A DNA stretch of 64,000 nt, taken from Miscanthus floridulus (lineage: Eukaryota > Streptophyta > Magnoliopsida > Poales > Poaceae). This document shows positions 32,174-44,000 of this stretch, one piece after another; the first letter of the stretch is position 1; each line of letters starts with the position of its first letter. The DNA lies in contig NC_089593.1 of assembly GCF_019320115.1 (NCBI RefSeq), positions 17,778,870-17,842,869 of the forward strand, read 5' to 3'. Both the position numbers and the translations under genes were made by a program. The notes below the pieces were generated by a model that was not told the DNA's origin, searched no databases, and saw only the letters and a list, made by a program, of their open reading frames with translations.

Positions 32174-32836
32174 GTTGAAGGGGGACAGGGGCGATACATG
32201 CATTCGCTACGCAGCGTCTTGTGAGCGGAGGTGGCATGTCTGAGCCCTGTAGCTTGCCACTGTGGTGGCATGGTCGACGGAGCGGTCTTGTCCTCGATGC
32301 ACTGGAGCAACGCGCCGGTCACGCCCGATCCTGTGCGACGTGGGAGCTCTAGTGATAGCTTGACGCAGGGCATGGTGGATGACGTGCCGGTCGCTGTATG
32401 TCGATAGCGTAGAGAGCCGAGGCTCAGTCGGTACAGAGGTCGAACCATCGTGGGGGGCTCGATGGGCGCGAATCCCGAGGCTGCCGAGACCCCAAAGCGG
32501 ATGGCCGAGGCTCGGAGGGAGCAGTTGGTCTTGTACACTGATTCCGAGGCTACAGGTACCCGGACTTGACTCCCCACGCCACACTATCCTCGGAGCAGTT
32601 GGGGTTAGGCAGCACAGTGCAGCACGGGCGTCGGTCGTGGGCACAGCGCCGAGCACAACGACCGGTAACCCCCGCCCTGTCTTGTCCCGGACGGCGTGGC
32701 GTTGATGTGACTCCCATCTCCTCGACCACTCCGCTGTATCGGGCCGTCGTTCGGCTGATGTCGTGGGAGTGGTTGGCCACGTTAGTTAGGCGTGACGTCC
32801 CGGTCGAGGCGACGGAGACGGGGTGGCTGCCGAGCC

Positions 32837-33091
32837 GGCCTCGAGCGAGGCGGAGAATCGGTACCTCGTCCGAGGCCTTACGTGCGGGGCCTCGAGCGAG
32901 ACGGAGAATCGGTACCCCGTCTGAGGCCTTACGTGCGGGGCCTTGAGCGAGACGGAGAATCGATACCCCGTCCGAGGCCTGGCGGGAGGGGCCTCAGGCG
33001 AGTCGGAGAATCGGTACCCCGTCTGAGGCCTTACGTGCGGGGCCTCGAGCGAGATGGAGAATCGGTACCCCGTCCGAGGCCTTACGGTTTC
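32837..33091. repeat. 51-bp minisatellite in the 5' LTR, five units
   Basis: Units start at 32837, 32888, 32939, 32990 and 33041. They are homologous to the four-unit array at 6433-6636, with one extra unit. Confidence 0.95.
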
Positions 33092-33270
33092 ATTTTGGGC
33101 CGAGCCCGCTTCGGGTAGGTCCAGATTTGTTCGAGGTGGGCCGGGCGGCCCAGCTGAGTTTCGGATAAGGTGGGGGTTTGCCGGTAGTTGTCTCTTGGCT
33201 TCGATTTTTACAGGGTCTAAGCGATTTTTTCGGTTTTTGCTTAGGGGACCTCTTTTTATGGTACCCGACA

Positions 33271-33275
33271 CATAA
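33271..33275. repeat. Target-site duplication CATAA (right) of the Tat element
   Basis: Exact match to 5354-5358. Array sequence (ATAATTTCGTGTNTTCACTAAG type) resumes immediately. Confidence 0.95.
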
Positions 33276-33826
33276 TTTCGTGTGTTCACTAAGAATGTCT
33301 CGGAAAAATAGATTTATATGCGTAATTTTGTGTCTTTCACTAGGAACGTCTTGAAAAAAGTAAAATTCTATGCGTAATTTTGTGTCTTCACTAGGAACAT
33401 CTAAAAAAAGTAGAATTTTATGGAACCAGCCGCATCATATTGGTAGAGCTCATGGGGAAGTTGCGTGAGGCGGCCGGAATGAGGCGCAAGCCTAGGCGTG
33501 TGGGAGCCTGGGAGGGGAATAAAAGAAGGATACATGTGTAATTTCATGTCTTCATTAGGAACGTCTAAGAAAAGTAGATTTATATGCGTAATTTCACATC
33601 TTTCGCTAGGAATGTCTTGGAAAAAAGTAAAATTCTATGCGTAATTTTGTGTCTTCACTAGGAACGTCTCGGAAAAGTAGAATTTTATGGAACCGGCCGC
33701 TTCACGTTGATAGAGGTCGTCATGGGGAAGTTGCGTGCGGCATCCGAAACGAGGCGCGGGCCAAGGCGCGTGGGAGGGGAATAAAAGGATACATGCTTAA
33801 TTTCATGTCTTCACTAGAATGAACTG
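33276..33826. repeat. Tandem array, ~269-bp unit, right portion
   Basis: Continues the units of 3960-5353: the TAGAG landmark is at 33444 and 33713, 269 bp apart, each followed by GTTGCGTG and GAATAAAAG. The array ends near 33826 at CTTCACTAGAATGAACTGG. Confidence 0.85.
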
Positions 33827-34150
33827 GTTGAAGAGTTGATTCTCTGCTGAATTCAGCACTCTGTCGATTCTCTGCTGATTATGTGAAGTGATTCTCTGAA
33901 ATGAACTAAGAGGTTGAGAGGTGAAAAAATAGCTTCTTCTGATTTGATGAGGTGATTATCCATTGTGATTTTGAGAGTTTATACTAAAGAATCAAAGAGA
34001 ATTACTTCTAGCCATATAATCGCTTCTCTCAGATAATCAGTTTCCATAGAGAATCAGAATCCGATAGAGTTGTATCAAAAAGGCCCTAAAACTCTGGTTT
34101 CATCTGCTTCAACTTTGAGATCTCTTCATCTTTGTTGCAAATGGTTTCAA
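33827..34150. other. Possible MITE remnant beside the solo LTR
   Basis: AT-rich sequence with repeated GATTCTCTGCTGA motifs and a right terminus reading, in reverse, AGGGCCTTTTTGATACAAC (ends near 34087), like termini of small grass DNA elements. The opposite terminus is not recognisable. No gene. Confidence 0.3.
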
Positions 34151-34155
34151 CAACT

Positions 34156-36098
34156 TGAAAGGTCCTAATGGCTAGAGGGGGGGTGAATAGCCTAATAAAA
34201 ATTTCTACAACAACACTTAACCAAATGGTTAGACAATTATGAGGCGAAGCGAGTGTTGCGCTAGCCTACTCAATAATGCAAGCCACCTACCACAATTCTA
34301 GATTAGATAGTGTCAATTCACACAAGAGCAATGACACTACCCTATGTTAGTGTGCTCTCAAAGGCTAACTAAAGAGCCACACCAACCAAGCATGCAAGCT
34401 CTCACAACTAGCTACACTAAAGAGCTTGTCAACTAGTTTGCGGTAAATTAAAGAGAGTGATCAAGAGGGTTATACCGCCGTGTAGATGAATGAACCAATC
34501 AATCACGAAGATGAATAACAATGATGACCAATCACCTCGGAATCAAATGATGAACACAATGATTTTTACCGAGGTTCACTTGCTTGCCGGCAAGCTAGTC
34601 CTCGTTGTGGCGATTCACTCACTTGGAGGTTCACGCGCTGATTGGCATCACTCGCCAAACCCTCAATAGGGTGCCGCACAACCAACACAAGATGAGGATC
34701 ACACAAGCCACAAGCAATTTACTAGAGTACCTTTTGGTGCTCCGCCGGGGAAAGGTCAAGAACCCCTCACAATCACCACGATCGGAGTCGGAGACAATCA
34801 CCTCCTCCACTCAACGATCCTTGCTGCTCCAAGCCGTCTAGGTGGCGGCAACCACCAAGAGTAACAAGAGAAATCCGCAGCGAAACACAATCACCAAGTG
34901 CCTCTAGATGCAATCACTCAAGCAATGCACTTGGATTCACTCCCAATATCACTATGATGATGAATCAATGATCTAGATGAGTGGGAGGGCTTTGGCTAAG
35001 CTCACAAGTATGCTATGTCAATAGAAATGGCCAAGAGTCCAAGCTTGAGCCGGCCATGGGGCTATAAATAGAGCCCCATTCAAATAGAGCCGTTATACCC
35101 CTTCACTGGGCAAAACGCGTTCTGACCGGACGCTCCGGTCAGACTGACCGGACGCTGGCTCTCAGCGTCCGGTCGCTCGATGTCAGCCACGTGTCTAGAC
35201 TCAACGGTCATCAGCCTCGACCGGACGCTACTCCTTCGAACTGACCGGACGCTGAAGCCCCTGCGTCCGGTCGTTTACAGTAAGCTCCCGAGCATGACCG
35301 GACACGTCCGATAAAACTGACCGGACGCTGAAGCCCCAGCGTCCGGTCGTTTCCAGTAAGCTCCCCGAGGCATGTTTTTTTGACCGGACGCGTCCGGTCC
35401 ACCTTGACCGGACGCAGCCAGCGTCCGGTGGCTCGACCCTAGCCACTGTGCCGTCTGACAGCTCGACCGGACGCAGCCTTTCAGCGTCCGGTCGCTGAGT
35501 GACCCAGCGTCCGGTCAGTAGACCGACGCCAGCATCATTTCGATCAACTCCATTTCAACTCTTACTTCTTCACCCTTGCTCAAGTGTGCCAATCACCAAG
35601 AATTTTGCATCCGGCGCAATAGAAAATAGACATTTCATTTTCCCGAAAGCGCCGAATCTCAACCCTGCACACACCTTGTGCACATGTGTTAGCATATTTT
35701 CACAAATATTATCAAGGGTGTTAGCACTCCACTAGATCCTAAATGCATATGCAATGAGTTAGAGCATCTAGTGGCACTTTGATAACCGCATTCCGATACG
35801 AGTTTCACCCCTCTTAATAGTACGGCTATCAAACCTAAATGTGATCACACTCTCTAAGTGTCTTGATCACCAAAACAAAATAGCTCCTACAAGTTATACC
35901 TTTGCCTTGAGCTTTTTGTTTTTCTCTTTCTTCTCTTCAAGTGTAAGCCCTTGATCATCTCCATGCTATCACCATTGTCATGTTATGATCTTCATTTGCT
36001 TCTCTACTTGAAGTGTGCTACCTATCTCATGATCACTTGATGAACTAGGTTAGCACTTAGGGTTTCATCAATTCACCAAAACCAAACTAGAGCTTTCA
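34156..36098 (-). mobile_element. Solo LTR of a Sirevirus-like copia
   Basis: A 1943-bp unit starting TGAAAGGTCCTAATGGC and ending ACTAGAGCTTTCA, flanked by exact CAACT duplications (34151-34155 and 36099-36103). It is homologous to, but clearly diverged from, the LTRs at 20234 and 29981. There is no internal region, so it arose by LTR-LTR recombination. A dense CCGGACGC/GCGTCCGG cluster lies at 35115-35525. Confidence 0.92.
35115..35525. repeat. CCGGAC palindrome cluster in the solo LTR
   Basis: More than a dozen half-sites GACCGGACGC and GCGTCCGGTC in alternating orientation, some as direct palindromes such as GACCGGACGCGTCCGGTC. Homologous clusters are at about 21215-21625 and 30958-31385. 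Repeated CCGGAC palindromes are a described Sirevirus LTR feature, presumed regulatory. Confidence 0.8.
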
Positions 36099-36103
36099 CA
36101 ACT

Positions 36104-36799
36104 TCAGCTACAGTACCTCACCACGGGCCGCTACAGTATCCTTGTCAGAGAAACTCAAGTCGTTTCGCGCCCTTAATTCGCTTCTAGCCGGAGTACTAGC
36201 CTGGCACATACACGGCGTCTCATGTGTTTGATTTAGGGGAAAAAATAGGGTGGACGATGGGTCCATTGAACCACCTATGCGCCCCTAGGCTGGATGGTCG
36301 ACGCGTGACTAAGGGAAAAAAATCAACCCGCATCACGGGGGCGTGGCTCCTCCTCCAGCATGTCTCGGTTCTAGGCATGTCTGTGCTCCTCCCCACGCAT
36401 GTCTCGCTCCTCCCCACGCATGTCTCGCTCCTCCCTTCAGCTGTCGTCCAAATGTCCAATGAAATTCCTGTCCACACAGAGTCGATCGGGCAGACCCATC
36501 ATCCACCTAATTTTTTTCCTTGATTTGAGTGCCTGAGCATGAGATCATTGCTCCCCGGAGGCGTTCAGTCATAACATCTGATACGGTTAAATTATAAGTA
36601 AATTGTCCACCTGTCTCCGTTAACTTAAGATTTTAGGTTGACCTAATTGATGCATGATTGCATGTATATATGACTTATTAATCAATGCATGACTACATTT
36701 ATATATGACTTATTATATAGGTACCGAAATATTTTCATTAAAAAAGACAACTGAATTGGCCTACATTTATACTTTTGGCTCTGATAAATTAATATTGAC
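36104..36799. other. Intergenic, no gene; short CCTCCCCACGCATGTCTCG repeats
   Basis: About 36350-36440 holds two to three imperfect copies of a ~21-bp CTCCTCCCCACGCATGTCTCG unit. The rest is AT-rich sequence without recognised features. Confidence 0.5.
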
Positions 36800-37230
36800 G
36801 GGTTTATCAATACAACAATTATGAATGAGTGTTTATTAGTCAAATGGATATGGAAAAATTTTCAAGAACCTGATGATCTTTGGTTTAAAATCCTTAAGGC
36901 CAAATACATGAATGAAAATGGTTCAAAATCCTAAGAGTCCCACTGATATTATCTACATTGCGATCTCCTTGATGCAGAAATGGAGCGCTAACCTGAAGGA
37001 GAAGGACCAGGACCGCGTCGCATAGCTGAGGAATGATGTCATGACCTGGATCAAAGGATTCAAGCCAAATGCTATTCTGATGTCTGATGTTGTCGAAATG
37101 TAATGCTGTAATAGATTTGAGGGGAGTAAGGGGTTTGTTCCTTCTGTGGGAGTCTTATCAATGTAACTGCTATCCCTAGTACCTGCTACCGTTCTATGGC
37201 TTTCAATAAAAGCCGAGGTAAACTCTTTTT
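36800..37230 (+). pseudogene. LINE-L1 3' end remnant
   Basis: 36800-36925 encodes the late L1 ORF2 motif GFINTTIMNECLLVKWIWKN followed by an LWFKILKAKYM region. After a deletion, about 36942-37101 encodes the ORF2 C-terminus (LMQKWSANLKEKDQDRVA, then a TAG, then a stop). The 3' UTR ends with CTTTCAATAAAAGCCGAGGT and a T-rich tail near 37230. Truncated and inactive. Confidence 0.75.
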
Positions 37231-38125
37231 TTTAAATAAATTAATTTGACCGGACAGCAAACTTAAGGTATAGTACATGATAGAGCCCACATAACATGAA
37301 TCAGTGTCTTTATGACCTTTTGCTCCCTCCAATCCAAAGCAACTTATAATTTAGAACAGACAAAGTAGCAAACAAGGGAATGATAGTTTTTTCAGCAGCA
37401 TAAGGGAATTACCTCTACTTTCAAAGGACCAAACCAAACGTAATTTGATTTAAATGGTGATTGAAATTAAATTTAGTCAAGTGCACTCAACTATGACTAT
37501 ACTTTAGATTTGAAAAGAAAGAGAACGGCAGGTGCAGGTTATTAATAAGTTGCTTTAGAATCTGGACCTCCTTTTAAATGTTGACTTTTCTTGCCTTTGG
37601 CCAAGCAGAGACCATAGTCAAGCTATGTTGACTTTTGTTGCCTTTGACCAAGCAGAGACCATATTCAAGCTTTATCTCCAACTTGTTAACCCTCTGTCAA
37701 CATCATCTACTAACTTAAGGGCATGGCTGTGGTTTTTAAGGTTGTGCCCACAGCTTATAAAATAACCCCATAAATCCCTATGAGGCAACACATTCAGTAA
37801 AAAAAAAGGTAACTACAAATATGTGAGCAAGGTACATATTATTCAAATTTTAAATTTATAAGTTGGCCAAAGAATATTAAGTATAGTTAGAGATCTAGAC
37901 AACTTTTATCGAGCAACTTAATAATTGAAGGATACCAGCACCTCGCCATAGCAAAAATTGCATGGGCTACATATGAGAAATAAAAACGAAGAGGGGAAAT
38001 CCTTGAGCAAAAGATTTGGTTGATGATGTATGGAGTTTATGCATATAGATGTATTTGGGAAGCATCAAGAGAAAACAATTACAGTAAAATAAATAAAGAC
38101 TTTTAAAAAATATGTAAAAAAATAA
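37231..38125. other. Intergenic, AT-rich; 47-bp duplication
   Basis: No gene is seen. GTTGACTTTT(C/G)TTGCCTTTG starts at 37580 and again at 37627, a two-copy 47-bp tandem duplication (37580-37673). The surrounding sequence is unique-looking and AT-rich. Confidence 0.5.
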
Positions 38126-39620
38126 TGGCTACAATAAAGACGCCAGCGACTCCCTCCGGACGGACGGGTAGCGTGACGTGCACCACAACTTTGCCTTTTT
38201 TTTATTCTCTGCTCATTTCCATGTCTCTTATTCTCGTCCACTCATCGCTTTCTTATCTGCTTCCACCGCGTTAACATTCTTCTCTGCTTTGTTTCCCTTT
38301 CTCTACTCTGCTTTGTTTCCCGCGAGCGACACAGCCAGATCCTCAGGCCTAGCTGCTCGCAAAGACGAGGAGGTACCTAGAGCTGGCTCGCATAAGCGTA
38401 GAGATGTCCCTTGCGGTGGAAGGCATATGCAAGGCAAGAACATGCCACCCGCCCTCTGCATCACTATTGCCCGTGCCACCCCTACCCGGTCCTCTGTGCT
38501 GCACCGCCCAGCTCTGCGTTGCCGGCGTGCTTCGCCCCACCATTGAGCACACATGTGACCTCCATGTGCCAACCACCCGCCCTCTGTGCGCACCGCGCAC
38601 TCGTGCTGCCCTCACACCAGCCCTCTATGCACCGCCGCCCAGCTCCGCGTTGTTGGCGAGCTCCGCGCCACCGGCGAGCACACCTGTGACCTCCATGCGA
38701 AGCAACAAGGAGATGTTTGCGCTGAAAGAGCATGCTGCAAATGTATGTTCTGAGTGTTTCAGAGGTATGTTGCAAGTATTTTATATCGATGTTACAAAAG
38801 TAGATCGGGATGTTGCATATATTGCAATGGTTGTACACGTATGTTGCAAAGGTCTGTTACTAGTGTTTCATCTATGTTTTGGGACGTACGTTGTAAGTGT
38901 GTTTATCTGCATGTTGTATTTGTTTCACACGTAAGTTGCATGTGTTTTATTTGGATGTTGCGTATGTTTGCAAAGGTTTTTAAGTATTTTCAGGTGTTTT
39001 TTAAGTGTTTCAGAAGCATGTTGCAAGTGTGTATTTTAAATATTTCAGTTGTTTTCAGACATATGTTGCAAGTGTTTTATCTGAGTGTTGTATATGTTGC
39101 AGTGTGGCTACACATATGTTCCAAATGTTTCATCTGTTTTAGACGTATGTTGCAGCAAGTCCTCCATGTTGCAAGTGTTTCATGAGGGAGGCGCAGCATG
39201 GCGTAGGCGAGCAGCAGGGCGCAGATGAGCAGCAGCAGGGCGCAGACAAGCAACAGCAGGGCGAGCAGGATGTGACGAACAGCAGGGGGGCATGCATGCT
39301 CTTATGCATGCCCGTGAGTGGGGGCATCAGAGGGAGCGTGTGGGAGACGGCCACCCGACGTGGGACCCGTCACAGAGGTACGGGCGCTGGAGCATTGCCG
39401 CTTTTTGCCGATCCGTTTCGATCGCTGGCGGGCCCAGCTGATAGCCGAGGGAGGTGCGCTCTTCTGGCTGTTAGGCCGCATGTCCCTGAGTGTGTAGGGG
39501 CAAGTGCACCGCGTGGGCTACAAGGGCGAGCACACACTGTGCTGAGCGGTGGCGGACGCATTGCGGGTGTCCGGACCTGTGCTTCTGTCCGGATGTCCGG
39601 ATGCTAGTAAGCCCGTAAAA
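38126..39620. repeat. Probable degraded DNA transposon with TTGCAAGTGTTT repeats
   Basis: Between 38750 and 39180, ATGTTGCAAGTGTTT/ATCTGNATGTTGNATATG-like units recur every ~30-45 bp. A GC-rich segment precedes them and another (39190-39600) follows, ending in GTCCGGATGTCCGGATGCTAG. The left side has a CTCCGGACGGACGG string near 38153, so the ends may be weak inverted repeats. Open frames across the block (for example 38404-38934) read through the repeats and match no known protein. Superfamily not assigned. Confidence 0.45.
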
Positions 39621-41048
39621 AAATTAGCTACCCATGCTTTTTGCGTGGATCAGCTAGTTTCTCATGGTTATAATATTATGTGTAATATTGCTCATGATTG
39701 TAATATTAGGAGCAATATATAAAACCTCTCTTTCAATAAAAAATAAAATGTCATCATGAAAATTTGTTGTGATAAGTTCAGCTATAAAGTTGTATAAAAA
39801 CCGCATGAACGTGTTTCTGTGGGTCTTATTGTAACCGGTTTGTCGGGAAATATACGCACCCATATTTTTCCACCACGACGTGCATATCGTGTCATTGCTC
39901 TTCGTCCTGAGAAAAAGTTATAAAGACAGATTTCAAAATCGTTTTTTTAGTCATGTTAGCACCACGCTTCTCTCGGGATAAAGAAAGCACATGATATTTC
40001 TCAATTATGGTATCCCCACCACCTCGGAGAGATCCTTTCTTCCTATTAGTCTGAGGAGAGATCCTTTGCTTTGAACGGAAGCCCTTTTTTCGGTAATATC
40101 CCTGCTGGTAGAAAAATTACGCCAATCCGTTGAGATATGGTATGCTACAAGTGAATATTTGAAACAAGAAATGAATTCGAATTTTCGAATAACGGATCTT
40201 CTAATCCAGTCTATCTAATGTTGACAACTCTTCTTTTTTTTACTTTATAGAGAGATAATTTTTCAGCATTTACAATTCATATTAAGCAATAAAATAAGAA
40301 GAGACAGCTACATGAGTAGGCGAGATGAATTCTCGACGAATTCCCAAGAATAGTCTTAACTCTCTTTTAAGTCCTCTATTCTCCGTTCCTGATACCCAGG
40401 GTAGAGGTTCTATTATCCAATTATTATACTAAATAGGATTTTCTTTTTTTAACCAGTCCGCTCTATATTCCGGACGACATTTTGTTTGGGATTCCCCGGG
40501 CCAAAGAGATATACCTGTTCCATTCCAAGTGAAAGACCAGCAGCTGCGCATACTATTGAACGCGTGCGGCAGGTTTCAATTCCACTTTTCCTGGGCAAAC
40601 AAGAAAAAAAAAAGAAAAAATATGAAAAAGCTGTGGTCATAGATTTTATCGCGTAAAATGTTATATACAAAGTTTACACAAATTTTCACGTTACTACAAA
40701 GTAAAATCGTGAGGTTGATCAAATGGTCAGCGAACATTCACGTTAGAGGCGCAGGAGTGCCGAAGTCAATCGATCCATCCTGTTTTGAATTTCACGTTAC
40801 AACATTTTCGAAGGAAATGTCCATAGGATTATATATGCATCTATATCCTTCCTTGGCATATAAGTGTACATTTTTCATCTTTGCAAAGTGAGCCTTTGTT
40901 CTTGTCTATTTCCTTTGGGTTGTATATATGGCTATATATCACCCGCCGTTTGTTAGATTCTTTTTTTGTTAACGTGTCAAAAATAGCAAGTGAGCCACAC
41001 CGGCATTAGTTCTCTCTATGACGTCAGCCAGACACCCCTACTAGGCCA
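39621..41048. other. Intergenic; possible organellar-derived segment; CAT 3' flank
   Basis: About 39950-40570 has a composition unlike its surroundings (for example GGATCTTCTAATCCAGTC and CCCCGGGCCAAAGAGATATA) and may be a decayed plastid or mitochondrial insertion; this is an impression, not an identification. 40900-41048 is the 3' flank of the transporter gene, within which its 3' UTR must lie. No other gene is seen. Confidence 0.3.
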
Positions 41049-44000
41049 CTACACCACCGTGCACGCTTCGTCCTGTACCTTGCCGCCGCCGTCGCCATCG
41101 AGCCGGCCGCTCTCCTCGGCGTCGTAGCTGGCGTGCACGCTGTAGAGCACGTAGACGAGCAGCGCGGCGGCGGAGAAGATGGCGAAGCGGACGTAGGAGG
41201 GGCGGTCGAGCGACCCCAGCAGGAAGACGTTGAGGAAGACGGACGCGGCGGGCACCCAGGGCATCCCGGGGACGCCCCACAGCTCGGGGACGCGCGCCTG
41301 CGGCACCCGCGCCTTGAACGCGGCCACCGCGGCCACCGCCAGCGCCGCGCACGCCACCAGGAGGCCCGCACGCACGCCCCGCGGCTCGGGCGGCGCCAGC
41401 TTCCACGCCAGCGTGAAGGCGAGCGCGGCCAGGGAGAAGACGGTGAGGAACGCGAGCGTCGGCCATCTCGCGCCGCCGCCGCCGCCGCGGGCGGCGGGCT
41501 CGGAGCCGGAGCCGGCGTAGCGGCGGTACACGACGGCGTTGGCCACCATGTAGAAGACGAAGAGCGTGCCGATGCAGACGAGGTTCAGCAGGATGTCCAG
41601 CTCCGTGAACAGCGCCAGCGCCGCCGTGAAGACGCCTGCGTGCGATACGATGCAAGCAAGTCAGCCGCCGGCGTCCAAATGTCGAATGAAAGCTGGAGCG
41701 GAACTGCATACGCACCGAGGAAGGCGGATGCGTTGACGGGGGTGGCGGTGCGGGGGTTGACCCGGGCGAGCCACGCCGGCATGACGCCAGAGCGGCCGAT
41801 GACGCACAGGTACCGCGCCTGCCCCAGCATGGCCACCATCAGCGAGGTGAGGATGCCGAGGCTGGCGCCGGCGCCGATGACGTTGGACACCCACGCGCAC
41901 CGCTCCCGCCCCTTGAACGCCCCCGAGAACGGCGCCTCTGGGTCAATCTGCACATGATCAGCAAACGAAAAAAAGAGAAACATTCAGACAACCAGACCAG
42001 GTGGTGAAAAAGAACTGTCGCAGATTCTAGGCAGCTTGACTGAGAATTACTCCTACTGTCTGTCACTGTTATTCGTGGTCGCAGGTAGTACTCGGTACAG
42101 TAGAAGACAACCACACTATCGAAAAAGGTAGTGAAAAATCTCGGTGCTTTTCCTCGTGTTAATCGCCCTGTTCGCTGATGCTGAAATTTGGCTTATAGTA
42201 ATGTTTATGCTGAAACATTGTGAGATAAAAACACGGTCCCTGAAAAGTGGCTGTGAGTAAGCTGACGAATATTTACGGTACAAAAGTGGATTCGAGGCCC
42301 TCGGTCCAGGAGCGATTGGGACGGCAGATTCATCCCAAATCACGGCACCAACATCCCAGAAAAAAGCTGAGGGGGACATGGAACAAGCAGAAGCCGGTGC
42401 CAAGAATCAGATGCAGATGCAGTGGCTGCCTGGCACCAAATCCTCTACTAGTAGTACTGACCACTGAACTAGCCCAATTGACCATATATTCCCCTGAGGT
42501 TAGGTGAGGTAACCTACGCAACCAAAGATGAGCTCTAAATATAGGCTATTCCACTACAAGAAGGAAATTGAAGGCCTCCAAGGACCGTGTACTGTAAATC
42601 AGTACTAGCAGCATCAATCGTGTCGTCTGCAACTATAGCCAGCCAATCGGTCTTTTAGAGAGCATATCCCCATTGTTATCCCAAGAATTTCCCTAGACCT
42701 CTCTCTCTCTCTCTGATTCTCAAATGCTGTTATGTTAGATGGAATCTTGAACTAGGCAGAATTTTGGCATCTTCAGAGTTTCATAGACTGATCAGTGAGC
42801 AGAACAAGAGGCCATGTTATTGACGCATGGGCCAGGCAGCGTCAGAGCAGAGGAGCGCACGCACGCACGTACCGCGTCATAGGGAAGGAGCATGCACATG
42901 GAGGCGGCCATGAGGCAGTAGAGCACGGTGACGAGGACGACGGATCCCGAGACGCCGACGGGGATGTCGCGCGCGGGCCGCTGCACCTCCTCGGCCATGG
43001 TGGACACGGCGTCGTAGCCGATGTAGCTCAGGTACACCATGGCCGCGCCGTTGAACACGCCCACGGCACCGTGCGGGAAGAACCCGCCGGGGCTGCGGGA
43101 CGGGTCCGCCGGCCGCGTCAGGTTGCGCGCGTCGCCGTGCCGGAACCCCATGCCGATGATGAACAGGATGAACACCACGTGGACCGCCGTCAGCACCATG
43201 TTCACCACCGAGCTCTCCTTGGTGCTGCCGCCATTGAAATGGGAAACCTGTCAGAAAAGAAAACAAAACGAACTACTAGTCGTTTTTCCTAGCAAAATTT
43301 ACCGTTTACACCTCTCTCTGTCTCTCAATCATTCAGACGCTGCTTTTATCGAAATTTCTAAAGAAAAGTACGAGAATTCAGACATCAGTCGTGCAGTAGC
43401 TAGACTACTAGCTTTTGATTTGATCCCATCTTTCGACGAAGTTCACCCGCATTTGGCGTAATAAAAACATTCGATCACGGAACTAAAAGAAGGGTACTCC
43501 AACACTGGAAAACAGAGGCCGACAAGATTCCTTGCCACGGAACAAAATCTCCATTTGATCGACTACTGCAACCACAAGAGGCAGCGAAATGAGGAGGACA
43601 CGAGAGTGTCGTGCACTTGCTTTTGAGTGCGCAGAAAACAGGTGTTCCTTTCCTTGTCATCGTGCCACTCCCCACTAACGCAGACAGCAGAGGCAGCCGC
43701 CAATGGAGAGTGACACACGAAGAGGCAACAAGAAGAGTGACACTTGGAAGCAATACAAGTATCCTTTTCGCAACCACGATAATCTCTTTTTTATAAAAAC
43801 AGAAAGAAGAAGGAAAAAGCCGAGTGCTACGGTGACACATGAGCGAGCCTGACATCACGAGATGAGAGATTCAGAAAAGGAGGAAACCTGTAGCAGATGC
43901 AGACGGTGATGAGGAGGATGACGGCGACGGCGACGAGGTCCACCTGGTTGAACCCGTCGGGCAGGCCGTGCACGGTGATCCGCCACTGGCTGGGCGCGTC

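Larger units (their letters stand above)
5359..33270 (-). mobile_element. Tat-lineage Ty3/gypsy LTR retrotransposon containing a nested copia
   Basis: The element is bounded by TG...CA LTRs and CATAA duplications. It reads right to left: 5' LTR (33270 to 20042, split), primer site, gag, protease, RT-RNase H, integrase, antisense ORF, tandem repeats, polypurine tract, 3' LTR (6816 to 5359). Without the nested copia it is about 16.2 kb. Protein families and the PPT next to the 3' LTR (GGCTCGGGGGCTAC in element sense) resemble the grass Tat lineage (RIRE2/Grande/Cinful group). LTRs differ at roughly a dozen sites in the first ~190 bp, mostly transitions, so it is older than the nested copia. All gag-pol frames are broken and it is non-autonomous. 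Confidence 0.9.
31952..33270 (-). repeat. Tat 5' LTR, distal fragment (U3 and R)
   Basis: Continues the LTR started at 20042, beginning with the second CTAGG duplication and ending GTACCCGACA. It contains five 51-bp minisatellite units and the TATA box at 32167. The 3' LTR has four units. Confidence 0.95.

Noticed and set aside
41133..41957. 274-codon plus-strand frame opposite the CAT exons
   Set aside because: A GC-rich shadow of the transporter exons, crossing an intron, with no domain.
42552..42570. CACTACAAGAAGG in CAT intron 3 as a CACTA transposon terminus
   Set aside because: No subterminal CTCGGCAAAG repeats nearby, no matching opposite end and no 3-bp duplication; probably coincidence.
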